A DNA stretch of 64,000 nucleotides from Viola odorata (GCA_963691705.1 OY829538.1:78994781-79058780), one strand, 5' to 3'; positions 21,901 to 33,125 are shown, counted from the first letter of the stretch. Translations and numbers: made by a program. The notes: generated from the sequence alone by a model not told the origin.

Positions 21901-22500
21901 AGCTATGTTTCCTTCTGCGTTATCTACTTCTGAAAAAATCAATTAAAAAAAACAACATATAATTCATATGCTGTGTGTTGAACATGAGCAGTTGAATTTT
22001 ATTTAAAGGATTACAAAATTAATTAGCCGGCAAGACACCATAATTCATGATAAAATCTAAAGAAGCTAAACACTAGAGTATATAATGAAGCATACATATA
22101 TAAGACAAGACACCACTGTTCATTTTCTCAGAATCAATTACCTGACGAAATATGACTATAAAGAAGGGCAGATTTAGATGATCAATGTTCTTCAAAGGAT
22201 CTGATCAAAAGAAGCAGTGTACAGATCATAAGCACAAACATATATATACATTAATCGAAAAAAGAAGAAGTAGCAATTACCTGATTGATTAGAATTCTAG
22301 GGAAGATGGAAGAGAAGTACAAGAGAACACAGAGAATGAAGGATATCTTTTGAACAAAAGTCTCAATATTACATTACTACGGCCATTGCCAAAGACCAAG
22401 ACTTTGAGGAAAATCAAATCAAATGTGTGGCCGTGGTTTGCTTATCCTCGATGCCAAACTTTATTACTTTTATTATGGTGACTCTCTTTTAAATTATATA
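21901..22500 (-). promoter_or_regulatory. NLR-3 leader: predicted non-coding exons and promoter
   Basis: A splice acceptor precedes the coding exon (TTTTTTCAG at about 21933-21941, minus strand). Two upstream non-coding exons end at CAG/GTAATT donors near 22140 and 22282. The layout and sequence match the NLR-5 leader very closely and NLR-1 and NLR-4 more loosely. Confidence 0.55.
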
Positions 22501-22518
22501 CTTGGATTGGTTGGAGTC

Positions 22519-23513
22519 TATGGCTGTTCATCGGTTAACCGAAACCAAAACCGAAGTTCGAAAGGTTAACCAAATTCCCTAAAACTGAAAACCGAAACCG
22601 AAGTTTTAAGAAACCGAAAAACCGAAATTTTAACTCACTGCCAAATCAATTCAATCCTTCCTCAATCCTCACTACCAAATCAATCCTCCCTGCCAAATCC
22701 AAATTCATCTCTGCTAAATCCAAATTAGAATCCTCTACCAATTAAATCGAATTCCAATCTATGCCCAATTAAATCAAAAAACCAACTCTACAAAAAAATC
22801 AAAAAGCATCGTGCCAAATTATTTGAGCTCACGACAGAAGGATGATAGGAATCAGAAAAATAAAAACAACTGATTCACCATTTCCATACCAAAATTTAAT
22901 TGAGACTATGATAATAACATTGACCAAATCAAGTGAATTACTCAATACTTACATGGCGCAAAATGGAGACCAAATCGAGGGAGACAGGGTTGGGTGGGCT
23001 GTGTGTGGTGAGCGGCGACGGCGTGTGGCTGCTGCGACTGCGAGAGAGGATGATCGAGAGACTGAGGGTTCGAGAGAGAGAACGAATGAAGTGGGGAGTG
23101 GGGATGAGGGAAACAGGGTTGGGTGGGTGGTGGTGGTGGAGGAAGCGGTGTGTGGTGGACCGTGGAGGAGAAGCGGTGGTGGGTGGGTGCTGCGAGAGAG
23201 GAGAGGACGATCGAGATTTGGGAGAGTGAGTGAGGGTTCGAGAGAGAGGAGGACGAAGGAGTGGGGAAATTAACAAATTGGGAATAATGGCATTTCTGTA
23301 AAATAATTAGGTTATATTGTGGGTAGTAAAAATTTGGTTATTTCGGTTAACTCAACTTTTACCTATCTGTATTCGAAACCGAACCGTAATAAAGTTCGGT
23401 TTTGGAATAACTGAAACTGAAATAACCGAAACTAAAATTCTAAAACTAAATAAGCGAAAATTGCGGTTTCGGACTTTAGTTTCTCGGTTGTAAGGAACCG
23501 TTGAGCAACCCTA
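22519..23513. mobile_element. Putative non-autonomous hAT-like element
   Basis: The left end TATGGCTGTTCATCGGTT and the reverse complement of the right end TAGGGTTGCTCAACGGTT agree at about 14 of 18 positions. Next to both ends lie many AACCGAAA/TTCGGTT repeats. The interior has a GC-rich, GA/GGT-repetitive stretch (22970-23270) without a recognisable transposase. The 8-bp flanks (TTGGAGTC and AGTTGGAC) are not identical, so the target duplication is unproven. A related end starts at about 63934. Confidence 0.45.
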
Positions 23514-23948
23514 AGTTGGACTAATAAATTAGTACTAAATAAAATACGTAATTAACCGATTAAATATTTAAAAGTGTTATTTTTGTCTCTTTCACGGACG
23601 AGACATTTCATTATGTTATGATTGCACCAGAAAGGATGAGAATCAATTTCCTAGATTTGGATTTGAGACATGAATAACGAGTAGATACTAGAACCACTCA
23701 AACACAATTAGGGTCGGTAAATCCAGTTGAATCTACCATTAATTAAACCACCCAAAGCCTTGAATACTTTGACGTCGTCTGTCTCGCTTCGACAGCGATG
23801 ATGTAAACAATCGTTGAACTACATGTCGTATGCACGGAAACAACGCACATGCCCTGCTGCCTACTTACGCTCGTTTTAGGAAGCAAGAAATCCCAGAATG
23901 AGCAATGAAAATGATGACGAGGGGGAAACAGGTCCACGTGGTAGGTCG
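23514..23948. other. Intergenic, no feature recognised
   Basis: Only short ORFs without recognisable motifs. Confidence 0.4.
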
Positions 23949-24431
23949 TTAGACCATAGTGGGTGTTAAATTTAACACTTCTCTTCTGCTATATCAGCTT
24001 AACACCCAACCAAATCATCAAATAACACCCACTTTTCTTTTAACTTCACAACAAGGTATTTGCCAGAGTGTTATTCACTTTCTCTCCCTTCCACATCATT
24101 TAATCATATACCCCATCATATTTTTCATTTCTTTTTCTTATTAAATTTATAATTACTATAATAATTATTTTTTATAATATAATAAATAATAAATAATATT
24201 TTTTAATATAAATTAATTAAATTTCATAATTTCTTTTCAGATTTGAAAAAATCTATACTTTTTAATACAATAAATAATATAATATTTTTTAAGAGTAACA
24301 TACGATATTATTTATCACTCAGTAAATCAAACATATATAGATTATTGCAAACGAACAAGAAAATACACACAAAATAAACTGGTACACTTGAAAAATAATT
24401 TTTTTAAATCTAATCGAGGGTTGTTCCAAAT

Positions 24432-24929
24432 TTATTCCAGATCGACGAGATCCTTTTTCAACTGAATATATTGTGCTCTATCACATAACTCGGCTCTAGT
24501 ATGAATATATGATTCGGATCGGCCTTGGACATGCACTTCATATTGAGGCAGCACTTGCGTTTGGACATTGAAAAAAGAGCTAGACCCGGAACTATCCGAC
24601 TGATCGAAGTCGATATTTTTCCAATTTCGTGAATATGTATCTCGTTCATCCTCCACAATCATGTTATGTAAAATAATGCATGCCCTCATTATTTTACCTA
24701 AGACATCGATATCCCACATCCTGGCTGGTTGGCGAATAATGGAAAAGCATGCTTGGAGTACCCCGAATGCACGTTCCACATCCTTCCTACATGATTCTTG
24801 TTGTTTGGCAAACAATTGCGCTTTGTTTCCTTGGGGCAATTGAATCGACTGGATTCTTGTTATTGGATTTTGAGCTTGGTTAGGGAAGTTGTAATTTGGA
24901 AAAAAATTATAATTTTGTGAAGGATCCAT
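24432..24929 (-). pseudogene. Truncated HARBI1-like nuclease (Harbinger transposase)
   Basis: The frame joins an N-terminal Asn/Phe/Gln-rich piece (MDPSQNYNFFPNYNFPNQ) directly to a C-terminal piece with DVERAFGVLQACFSIIRQPA and CIILHNMIVEDERD. The latter is characteristic of plant PIF/Harbinger nucleases and includes the Glu of the DDE triad region (VERAFG). The two Asp residues and most of the nuclease fold are missing, so an internal deletion has removed the core. Length is about 165 residues against roughly 350-450 for complete members. It cannot catalyse transposition but could be mobilised by a full transposase elsewhere. The frame opens upstream (MCLCHLDTKK) to 24992; MDPSQ is the more usual start. 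Confidence 0.8.
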
Positions 24930-25218
24930 GAAAGAGCTTGAAGATTGTAAAAAACTCAGATTTTTTTTTGTGTCCAAATGACACAAACACAAGCTCTATT
25001 TATAGATTTCAAAAAATAAAAATAATGATATATTTTTAAAATTATTTTGAGTAATTATTATGAAAAAAGACATTTAAAAAAGAAGAAAATGAAAAAAAAT
25101 GTAAAAAATTCTGATTTTTTTTAGTGTCCAAATAATACAAATCTAGTCTCAATTTATAGATCTCAAAAAATTAAAAATAATGGTATATTTTTTATAAAAT
25201 TATTTTCAGAATTTATTA

Positions 25219-25477
25219 CTCCCTCTGGCACGAATTAAATGACTTCCTCGCATCCCAATATTCAGTAGGGAACGCATATTGAGGAAGCCGGATGACTCAC
25301 TATTTGACCTCAAAAAAATCCGTACTTTTTTCTAACGTATGTTAATCCTTAACGTACTTCCGAGAAAAAATTAGGAGCAAAATTATTTCAAATAGTAAGT
25401 CTGCCGGCCGTTTTAAGATACATGCCGAAACAGTAAAAGCAAATGCTAAAACGACGTTTAATTCGTACCGGAGGGAG
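25219..25477. mobile_element. Stowaway-like MITE with TA target duplication
   Basis: Inverted ends CTCCCTCTGGCACGAATTAA and, from the other side, CTCCCTCCGGTACGAATTAA match closely and are flanked by TA at 25217-25218 and 25478-25479. Length is about 259 bp with no coding capacity. This is the hallmark layout of Tc1/mariner-derived Stowaway MITEs. Confidence 0.85.
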
Positions 25478-25515
25478 TATAAAAAAAACCCTTTTAAAAA
25501 ATGAGGGGAAAAAAA

Positions 25516-25596
25516 AATAATGCGGTGGCCAATGGCAGCGCGCCACGGCCCTGCACGCGCACGCGTGGCGCGCTGCCATTGGTCAACCGCATTATT
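25516..25596. repeat. GC-rich long hairpin
   Basis: The arms (25516-25547 and 25564-25596) are complementary over about 32 bp with one short mismatch zone (GGTGGCC against GGTCAACC). They enclose a 16-bp GC-rich loop. The stretch is much more GC-rich than its surroundings. It lies inside the putative Harbinger derivative. Confidence 0.85.
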
Positions 25597-26004
25597 TGTT
25601 TTAAAAAAAAACTGATAGTGGTGGATCCCACTGTCAGAAAAATCCGGTACTAAATTTTGGTACCCAAACTATCCTACGCAATATTTGATCCTCCAAAACT
25701 CCCCTGCTGCACCAAATAATCCCTCTAATAATCCATTGTTGCTGATGGTCTAAGTAGTACAATCTGGCATTGGTGGCATCACAATCCTAAGCCTGGTGAA
25801 AACGTCAGCAATTGAATGACACATCATACCATACCGGTACTTTTGCCACTCCCGATTTTCAATCTCAATGTATAGAAAGTTCACCCACCGTAATCTAAAT
25901 TTTTAAAATTGTTATTTTTATCTTTTGTAATCAATCATTATCCATATATAATTTTTTATTAATTAAACAATTTTTATATATATGTTTGAGATAGAAAGTC
26001 GGGT

Positions 26005-26640
26005 GTATATAATTTCTCCAATTTCTGATTTGATTTTATTGTAAAAGTTGTAACAGCTATCCTCACATGGTAATTGAGCCCACCAAATATGTTCCTTCAT
26101 TTGGGCCCAATTATCCTAACGCATCAAATTATTTTTCAGTTGCCAGTGGCCCAGCCCAATAGATAACGCTTCCCATGCTAAGAATTCGTACAATTTGTTT
26201 ATACTAATTGATAAAGGGTGTATTTTAGTGAATTGAAGTATAATTTATTGTATAATTTGTATAGAAATTTTATAAAATTTGTAATTAGTACGCATAATAT
26301 TATTATTTTTTAAAAAAATTGAGTGATCCGGTCGACCGAAGTATAGGTAAAACATTTGAGCTGATAGAACTTTTTAAATTGCCTATAGTTTATTTATCTA
26401 TTAAATTCGTACAAAAACAAGAGTATAACTTATTAATTATTAGCTGGTGGCAAAATACTTCGGCAATTCGAGTTAGAATTTCATGTACACCTGATGTAAT
26501 CCAAGGAGCTTCTCGGCGCGGATCTATCAACACCTATGTCACCTATCATCCAAAAAAAAGGAAAAAAAAGGGGAAAAAAAAGGAAAAAGAGAGAGAAAAG
26601 AAAGAGGGGACAGACGACAAGCATTCCATTCTCCCATCGC
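26005..26640 (+). repeat. MED19 upstream block, copy 2
   Basis: Counterpart of 15700-16306 and 38090-38712. It ends with the purine-rich AAAGAGGGGACAGACGACAA box and continues unbroken into the MED19-A 5' region. Confidence 0.7.
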
Positions 26641-26846
26641 AAGACAGTTATTTGACCGACGTGTCAACGATGAGGGTTAATCAAATCTAAGGTCTGTTAT
26701 GCTAGTTATATTAATCTGGTTTTCATCTCCATTACTACACGAATAACCCGGTGCATACTTGGCGGTTGTCCTCCACCCTACCTCCGCCGTCTTCCGCTGT
26801 ACGATCGCAACCACAAGCCGCCGTTGGGTTTTCTCATTGCACTGAT

Positions 26847-28757
26847 ATGTATCTTCGAGGCAGCCAGTTTGGAGCGGGTAAGAGTGGAGTTGAATTAGAA
26901 AACTTGTTTTTGCTGTTTAGGGTTTTATTTTGAGTCCTTTGGATTCACTGCTTATCAGAGCCTCATGTCGAGAAGTCTGTCGCGTGAGGTTTAAACACAG
27001 TGATATATCAATTGAAGGTTTGCTTTAACTGTTGTGATCATAAGGTGGTCATTAGGTTAAGCTTTTGAAAAGAAGACAATCACTCTTACATTTTAACGGG
27101 AAAAAAAGTTTACTTTTGCGTTCTGGGATTGCTTTTTAGAATGGAGTTAATTCATAGGAAATGTTCAATTGTTTGCTTTTTTCTGAGCTAATATTGTTTG
27201 GTTGAAGTATTGTGGTCTCGGGGCATTGCTGCTGTCCTGGGCTTTTGAATTTAAGTATTGTGGTCTCGTGGTGCTACTTTTTCTTTTGAATTTGTATTCC
27301 GTTGTTGTTTTGGGTTTCTTCTGCCATTCAACTTGTTTACCAACCCTCCTTTTGTGGTTAACCATGGCCTAGGGAAATTGGTGGTGCCGTTGATCTCATT
27401 AGTCAGTACAAGCTTCTGCCTCATCATGAGTTGTTTTGCAGGAAGTCACTTCCTTTGTCGTTAACTGAGACCCGCTATCTCCGCAATGTGGTGGGTGACA
27501 GAGAAATCAGGAAAGGTGAAGGCATAGAATTTGATCAGCTTTTTTGCAATGCTTCTAATTTGAGAGAAAGCGATTCAAGTATACGTCCTTTTGAATTGGG
27601 TTCCCTTGTGGAAGCCTTCGGCTGAAAGAAACACCTCCTGTTGACCTGCATTCCGTAAGAGATTCATTAGATTCTCTTTATTTGCAATATTTACATTTTA
27701 AACACTTCTGTACTTAGAATTTGAGGTTGCTGCATATGTGTTTTTCTTAAGAATTCTAAGCATCTAGATTCAAAGAAGCTATTTTTTTGTTTCTTTATGC
27801 TTTTTAGCATCACTCCTTAGTCATTAGGATTGTTCCAGGTTAAGCAAAGCTGGTAAAACAATCAGTATCTTTTATTCACCGTTACTCCTTCTTTAAGTCA
27901 GTTTTCTTGTATTGTTTCAGTGGTCTTCAAATTTACTTGTCTGATATATCTGCAAACCTTCAGGTGGTTTGATTAGCAAATGAAAGCATTGCATCCTAAA
28001 ACCCTAATACCCTTCATTGCTCAGTGCTGACTTCAGCATTGTGTCAACAGGCAGAAAAGGGCATCTCGAAGATTGAGTCCAAAGACAGGGGAAGGAAGCA
28101 CAAAAGGCATACAAACAAGGATAAGGACAGGGACCGTAAGAAGAATACACTTCTTAACGAGGACAAAAATAAAGTGAGAGATCTAAAAAGAAGGATGGAA
28201 CCTGGTCCTGAGAACTTGAAGAAAGAGCACAAGGTTTGTCATTTATTGTGCTTTCTTGTACCATTTCTTTCTTTGGAGACTTGTTGATCATTCATCCTTG
28301 ATGAATTCATTGATTGTTGGGTGTCATTACTTGACTACATTAGACCTTATGTCGACCAACTCATCGTGCATGTCTTTAGATTGTAAATCTGTGCCAAGTT
28401 AATACGCTAGTGCATAATTTTCAGCACAGTTAGTCTATATTTTGTTTAAGTTTGGCATTTTTATTGTTTCAGAGTTTTAAGAACTAATGTTACTAATCTT
28501 TGAATTCTGTGCTGCCCTGTTCTCTTACAAATTATGTCAAGTCTTAATTACAGCTGGGTGGGTGCATTAAGTTGTGCATGATTTTTGTAGTTTTTTCGTT
28601 CTTTGTTTGTAAGGTACCAGTTAGTTTGACCATTGGAGTGATCATTCATTAAAAAATGGATTTAACTTCAAAATTATAGCTTGCTTCTCCTATGGGACTT
28701 AGTAGTTATGTCCTGTCTTTGTTTATCCAGAAGAGAAGTCATGATGGAATATCTTTT
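26847..28757 (+). pseudogene. MED19 copy A, decayed Mediator subunit 19
   Basis: Exon 1 26847-26877 (MYLRGSQFGAG), exon 2 about 27366-27654, exon 3 28051-28233 and the start of exon 4 at 28731. Exon 2 encodes the MED19 core (AVDLISQYKLLPHHELFC, NVVGDREIRKGEG, IRPFELGSLVEAF). Exon 3 encodes the basic tail (SKDRGRKHKRH, KDKDRDRKK). Two lesions relative to copy B: the exon 2 acceptor AG is lost (AACCATG instead of AACCAG), and one T is deleted in GAAGCCTTCGG, shifting the frame. Exon 4 ends abruptly at about 28757, where the sequence switches to NLR 3' flank. MED19 belongs to the head/middle of the nuclear Mediator complex that links activators to RNA polymerase II. Confidence 0.88.
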
Positions 28758-29258
28758 ACAATCTAAAGTTCTATAGAAAAAATAGAAAAAAGTGTCACAC
28801 AGGAAAAGGAAATTGAGTCATTCATTCTTTGGGTTAAAACTTTGAAAGTATCGCTATAAAACAGAGAGCTCACATTAATTCATCACAAAAGCTCCACTTC
28901 ATCACATTAATACATCTTTTCTTTCTTCAATTTGATCGCATTCAACTCTTTACCTGCAAGTTTGGATAGAAACAGACATATGCTCTCTGCATTAAGCTGA
29001 CCACATACAAAGCATAAACCACAAACAACATTCTAGTATTAGGCAAGCATGCTTCCAAATGAAGTGGCTATATTAGAGAAATGGATAATCATAGTATATG
29101 AGATGAACACATGCTTATAATTAAGTTGGAAGAATCGCCAGATTATAGGCATTTGTTATTAATAATAAAAGTAATTAATCAGGGTTCCTAGAATGGGATA
29201 TAGAAAGCAAGGACGAAGATTGTGAAAGCCTTACCACTTTTCTCAGCCACGCATTCTC
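28758..29258. other. NLR-4 3' flank
   Basis: Homologous to the flanks at 18460-18915 and 33960-34409, including the plus-strand GCTATAAAAC box at about 28853-28862. Donor-like CAG/GTAAAG (minus strand) at about 28950. No gene. Confidence 0.5.
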
Positions 29259-32198
29259 TCAATTTGTCAAATATTCTTTAAAGACACAAAGGGATTCGAG
29301 ATGATTTTTGTCGTTGGCACTGCCCCACTGCACTGAGTCCCACCATTCCTTTGGATAAACCTGGATTCCTTGAAGGGAAGGTTGTTGGAGAGGGAGCGTT
29401 ATCCTCTGTAGCTTCGGACAATCAACCAGTTGAATTTGTTGTAGAGAATGACAGATGATTGCGCCCTTGTATATGCTTCTCAGTTTTGGCAAATAACGCA
29501 GCTCCAATGTGGTTAGCCTTGAAAGATGGAGTCCAGTGAGATTAGGCTGATCAAATAATAATTCTTGCGCATCTTCTTCTTCTTGGTCTGTTGAGAATAT
29601 CTCTTCCATGTCATAGCAATTGCCGACCGAAATCTTTTGTAGGTTTTGAAGGTTAGGCAGCAAGCTGGGAGGGAATAGTTTCTTCAACTTGTAACAGCGC
29701 CATATATCAATTAGCTTAAGATTGAGTAAGGAATGATTGGAAAGAGAACGGGTGGAATAATTAGAAAATGGGAATCCCCTCCATTCTCCTCTCTCTCCCT
29801 CGTTCATTGCAAATATCTCCTCTATATCCTGCCAGTTGTCGACACAAATCTCTTGTAGGTTTAAGAGGGATGCCAGAAGGCTAGGAGGGAATAGTCTCTT
29901 GTACAAAGTGCTATAACAATTGTAAATATTCAGCGCTTCAATGTCTGTGGGCAACGCCAAGGGATAAATAAAATTATAACCTGTTATGCTCACAAATTTC
30001 CTTGATCCCAATTTTGTCGTTGGCCAAGCGGACATCTTCCTGGCTATAAAAATAAAGTAATCACTGGGTGATTGTTGTGACCTTTCTCGAGATTTTATGT
30101 ACTCCCCAAACTCGTTGGGATCACTAAATCTGCAATACAAAGTCTCCAACATCCTCAACTTCCCTACTTCGCTTCCTCTAATTGAGAATTTTGAATCTTC
30201 ATATTCGTTGCATAGTTTGAGGACCTGCAACCGAGAAAGCATAGGTATTATCCCACTCCGTATCTCTTCTATTCCACTCCGAGAGAGATCTAAATACTTG
30301 AGGTTTAATAGAAATCTCACACCTTCAGGCATCTGTTTAAGCCTCACACAATCCCTAAGATCTAACTTCTTTAATTTCTCGAGCTTTGCTACCGATGGCA
30401 CATGAATCAGACTCGTACACTCACGGAGCAATAAGGCGGTGAGATTCACCAAATCACTAATAGACCTTGGGAGTTCCTTAATCTCATCGCACCAAGAAAG
30501 ATCAAGAACTTTGAGCCTCTGAAATTGTCCAAAAAAAGAATCTGCTATCATTCTTAATACACGATTTCCACATAACAACAACGTTGACAGATTGGGACAC
30601 CTTGGTGTATGGCCGGAAGGAATCACCTCAATGTCATTACTTATCAAGGACACTCTCACCAAATTCTCTGTCCACTTTTCCACATCTGGTATTTCTTTAA
30701 GTTGTGCCCCTGCTTCCACAAGCGTTTTGGACCCCTCTCTCAATTCAAGGATCACCATGTCCCTAATTAGATCATGCATCCACACAGTTTTAGTATCATC
30801 TTCCATCGGCCACACAGTTTCAGTATCACCTTCCAATAAGCATGCATTCTCAAGCATGTCAAGCATTGTGTGTCCCTTATCAAATTCTGCTTGTCTGCTT
30901 TTCCTTTCATCTATTATTCCCTCAACAATCATATACTCAATTAACTCATTTCTGTCAATTATATCATCTTCCGGAAATAATGCGCAGTATGACAAACATT
31001 CTTGCAATGCTGGATCATTCAAATGAAGGTAGCTGAATTTCAACACAGAAAAAACTTCTTCCCGCATCTCGTGACCCTTACTAACGTTTGATTCCTTCAA
31101 TTCCTCCAGCGTATTCCTCCATGTATGAACATCACAAATTCCCTTCATACTTCTTGCCATAACTCTGATCCCTAGAGGCAAACCAGCGCATTCCCTCGAA
31201 ACAGCTTTCACCAGTTCCTCCACTTCTGTGTTATAATTGCCCAGTTCTTGAGTGAACAAGATCCAAGCTTCTTCTTCAGAAAGACGCTGCACTTGTATTG
31301 TGTTTCCTTCACTGCAACCCATTTGGCGACAAACTTTCAGCAATCTAGTGGTAAGAACCAACTTGCACGTATTCACTCCGATCGGAATTCCCACTTTATC
31401 CAATTCCACGTAGTTCCACAAATCATCTAAAATGAGAACATATTTTCCTTTTGCTTTCAGTGATTGAGTTAGCTTTTCAGCTCTCTCAACCTCATCTTCC
31501 TTGTCATTAAACAGCAAATCAATTTTTTCGGCTATTAGATCCTGTAGTTTCCAAATGCTGAAATCATGAGATACAGTAATCCAATAAACCTCAAAAGAGC
31601 TTTGTCCCTTCATACGAGTTTGAATATGCCTCATTAGAGTGGTTTTGCCCACACCGCCCATACCGTAAATGCCAACCCGTAACACTTGATCATCCATCAA
31701 CCAAGACCATATTTTTTTCACATTTCTTCCAAATGCATCGCCCACTGGGCATTTAGTAAGTGATGCGGATCCTCCGGTCTCTTGAATACCTTCCAGAACT
31801 TCAACTTCAGGCGCAATTGGTAATGCATTTGGCATGCTTCTGTGTCTTTTGTTGCTGCTTTGGACAATGCCTTCTCTTCGAGTCCTTTGAACGCTTGAAA
31901 CTTCTTCTTCTACTCCTTGTAATTCTTGACGCTCATACTTGGAACCTTCTGTTTTTGCCTTAAAGTTGCTGTCGTTACCTTCAACTGATATTGAAAATTC
32001 GCCCGCTTCTACTGCTTCCTCTTCAATTCTTTGGGCTGCCTCTTTAACATCCTCCGGTGCGCTTTCACACATCCTAGTCAAATGATGCTGGAATGTTTCG
32101 GGTTGAACTTCCCATGGAAAAGGATGGCGACAAAATTGGCACACCCAGCTTATGTCATTATCATTCCGCAGATGTCTCAAAACATTCCTATCATCCAT
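29259..32198 (-). CDS. NLR-4: BED zinc-finger NB-ARC LRR immune receptor, intact
   Basis: 979 residues from ATG 32198 (MDDRNVLRHL). The open frame continues to 32405, but that part is hydrophobic, intron-like sequence ahead of an acceptor AG, so it is left out. BED finger: W18, C20, C23, H39, C44. P-loop GMGGVGKTT at 179-187, then LILDDLWNYVELD, GLPLG, CLSYCALFPEDD and MHDL. Just before MHDL a 30-bp direct duplication (30781-30810 and 30811-30840) adds ten residues, giving GDTETVWPMEDDTKTVWMHD. The LRR region follows to the end. The RNBS-A/linker part (FNDKEDEVERAEKLTQSLK) is more diverged from the other four copies than the rest. An intracellular immune sensor by family. Confidence 0.92.
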   Translation of the reverse strand: MDDRNVLRHLRNDNDISWVCQFCRHPFPWEVQPETFQHHLTRMCESAPEDVKEAAQRIEEEAVEAGEFSISVEGNDSNFKAKTEGSKYERQELQGVEEEVSSVQRTRREGIVQSSNKRHRSMPNALPIAPEVEVLEGIQETGGSASLTKCPVGDAFGRNVKKIWSWLMDDQVLRVGIYGMGGVGKTTLMRHIQTRMKGQSSFEVYWITVSHDFSIWKLQDLIAEKIDLLFNDKEDEVERAEKLTQSLKAKGKYVLILDDLWNYVELDKVGIPIGVNTCKLVLTTRLLKVCRQMGCSEGNTIQVQRLSEEEAWILFTQELGNYNTEVEELVKAVSRECAGLPLGIRVMARSMKGICDVHTWRNTLEELKESNVSKGHEMREEVFSVLKFSYLHLNDPALQECLSYCALFPEDDIIDRNELIEYMIVEGIIDERKSRQAEFDKGHTMLDMLENACLLEGDTETVWPMEDDTKTVWMHDLIRDMVILELREGSKTLVEAGAQLKEIPDVEKWTENLVRVSLISNDIEVIPSGHTPRCPNLSTLLLCGNRVLRMIADSFFGQFQRLKVLDLSWCDEIKELPRSISDLVNLTALLLRECTSLIHVPSVAKLEKLKKLDLRDCVRLKQMPEGVRFLLNLKYLDLSRSGIEEIRSGIIPMLSRLQVLKLCNEYEDSKFSIRGSEVGKLRMLETLYCRFSDPNEFGEYIKSRERSQQSPSDYFIFIARKMSAWPTTKLGSRKFVSITGYNFIYPLALPTDIEALNIYNCYSTLYKRLFPPSLLASLLNLQEICVDNWQDIEEIFAMNEGERGEWRGFPFSNYSTRSLSNHSLLNLKLIDIWRCYKLKKLFPPSLLPNLQNLQKISVGNCYDMEEIFSTDQEEEDAQELLFDQPNLTGLHLSRLTTLELRYLPKLRSIYKGAIICHSLQQIQLVDCPKLQRITLPLQQPSLQGIQVYPKEWWDSVQWGSANDKNHLESLCVFKEYLTN

Positions 32199-33125
32199 AG
32201 CTATATTTCCTTTTGCTATATCTACTTTTGAAAAATCAATTAGAAAAAAAAAAATTATACAAATCCAGACACTTAGACTCCATAAGTCATGATAAAATGT
32301 ACAGAAGCTAAATACTATATATAAAAATAAAGCATACATATATAATACATAGATCTTTCCATAATCATTAATTTGTAAAATAGCAGACAAGACACCAAAG
32401 CTCATGTTCCGATCAGAATCAATTACCTGACAAAATATATAATTAGCAGCTGAGCACAGATTTAGAAGATGGATGTTCTTGAAACGATCTGATCAAAAGA
32501 AGCAGTATCCAGATCATAAGCACAGACACACACACATATATATATATATAAATCGAAAGAGAAAAAGAAGAAGTAGCAATTACCTGATTGAAAAGAAGTA
32601 CAAGAGAACACAGACAGATACTGAAGGATCTCTTGAACAAAAGTCTGATAATGTCTGAATAATGGCATTACTACTGCCATTGCCAAAGACCAAGACTTTG
32701 TGGAAAATCAGTCAAATGTGGGGCCGTGGTTTGCTTATCTTCGATGCCCAATTTCATTACTTTTACTACTTTTACTACAGTGACTCACTTTGAAGAGGAA
32801 TATTTGTTTGAAATTAACATTTTTATGCCCTAAAGTTATTATTATTTTTTAAATAGAGATCCAGTATGGCAACCCATACTGGTATGGTAAATTTTGTAAA
32901 TCAAGATAATTAAAATTTACAAAATCATAGTCTCTTTTGAAGAAAAATATGTTTGGAAATAATATTTTTTATCACTAATTTGGTTTAATAGGTTGGTTTA
33001 TCTAAAAGTAAAGACCATATTTTTGATAATATGAATTAATTTTAAAAATTAGAACTGTACTTTATAGAGTTAATTTTGCGCGAAAAATATCGAATTGAGC
33101 AATGTGTTTCATAAAATGAGTTAAT
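32199..33125 (-). promoter_or_regulatory. NLR-4 leader: predicted non-coding exons and promoter
   Basis: Non-coding exon 32427-32488 (acceptor GATCAG, donor CAG/GTAATT) and an upstream exon ending at about 32585. A CA/TA microsatellite lies at 32525-32552. From 32990 the block still matches 5849-5980 upstream of NLR-1. Confidence 0.55.

Larger units (their letters stand above)
23949..25753. mobile_element. Putative deletion derivative of a PIF/Harbinger transposon
   Basis: The region contains the C-terminal part of a Harbinger transposase (24432-24929). Candidate outer ends are TTAGACCATAG at 23949 and, reverse-complemented, TTAGACCATCAG at 25753. These form a short inverted repeat flanked by TA-containing trinucleotides, as expected for this superfamily, but TTA and TAA are not a true direct repeat, so the borders are tentative. 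A Stowaway MITE and a GC-rich hairpin sit inside. Confidence 0.4.

Noticed and set aside
22842..23273. 143-codon Arg/Gly-rich ORF
   Set aside because: GA- and GGT-repetitive composition and location inside a transposon-like element make a real protein unlikely.
25388..25579. 63-codon Ala/His/Cys-rich ORF
   Set aside because: It is produced by one arm and the loop of the GC-rich hairpin plus the MITE end.
23949..25753. Perfect Harbinger TSD
   Set aside because: The flanking triplets are TTA and TAA on the plus strand, an inverted and not a direct repeat, so a true 3-bp duplication is not claimed.
32199..32405. 69-residue hydrophobic N-terminal extension of NLR-4
   Set aside because: It lies upstream of a splice acceptor and has no counterpart in NLR-3 or NLR-5, so it is intron sequence and not a signal peptide.
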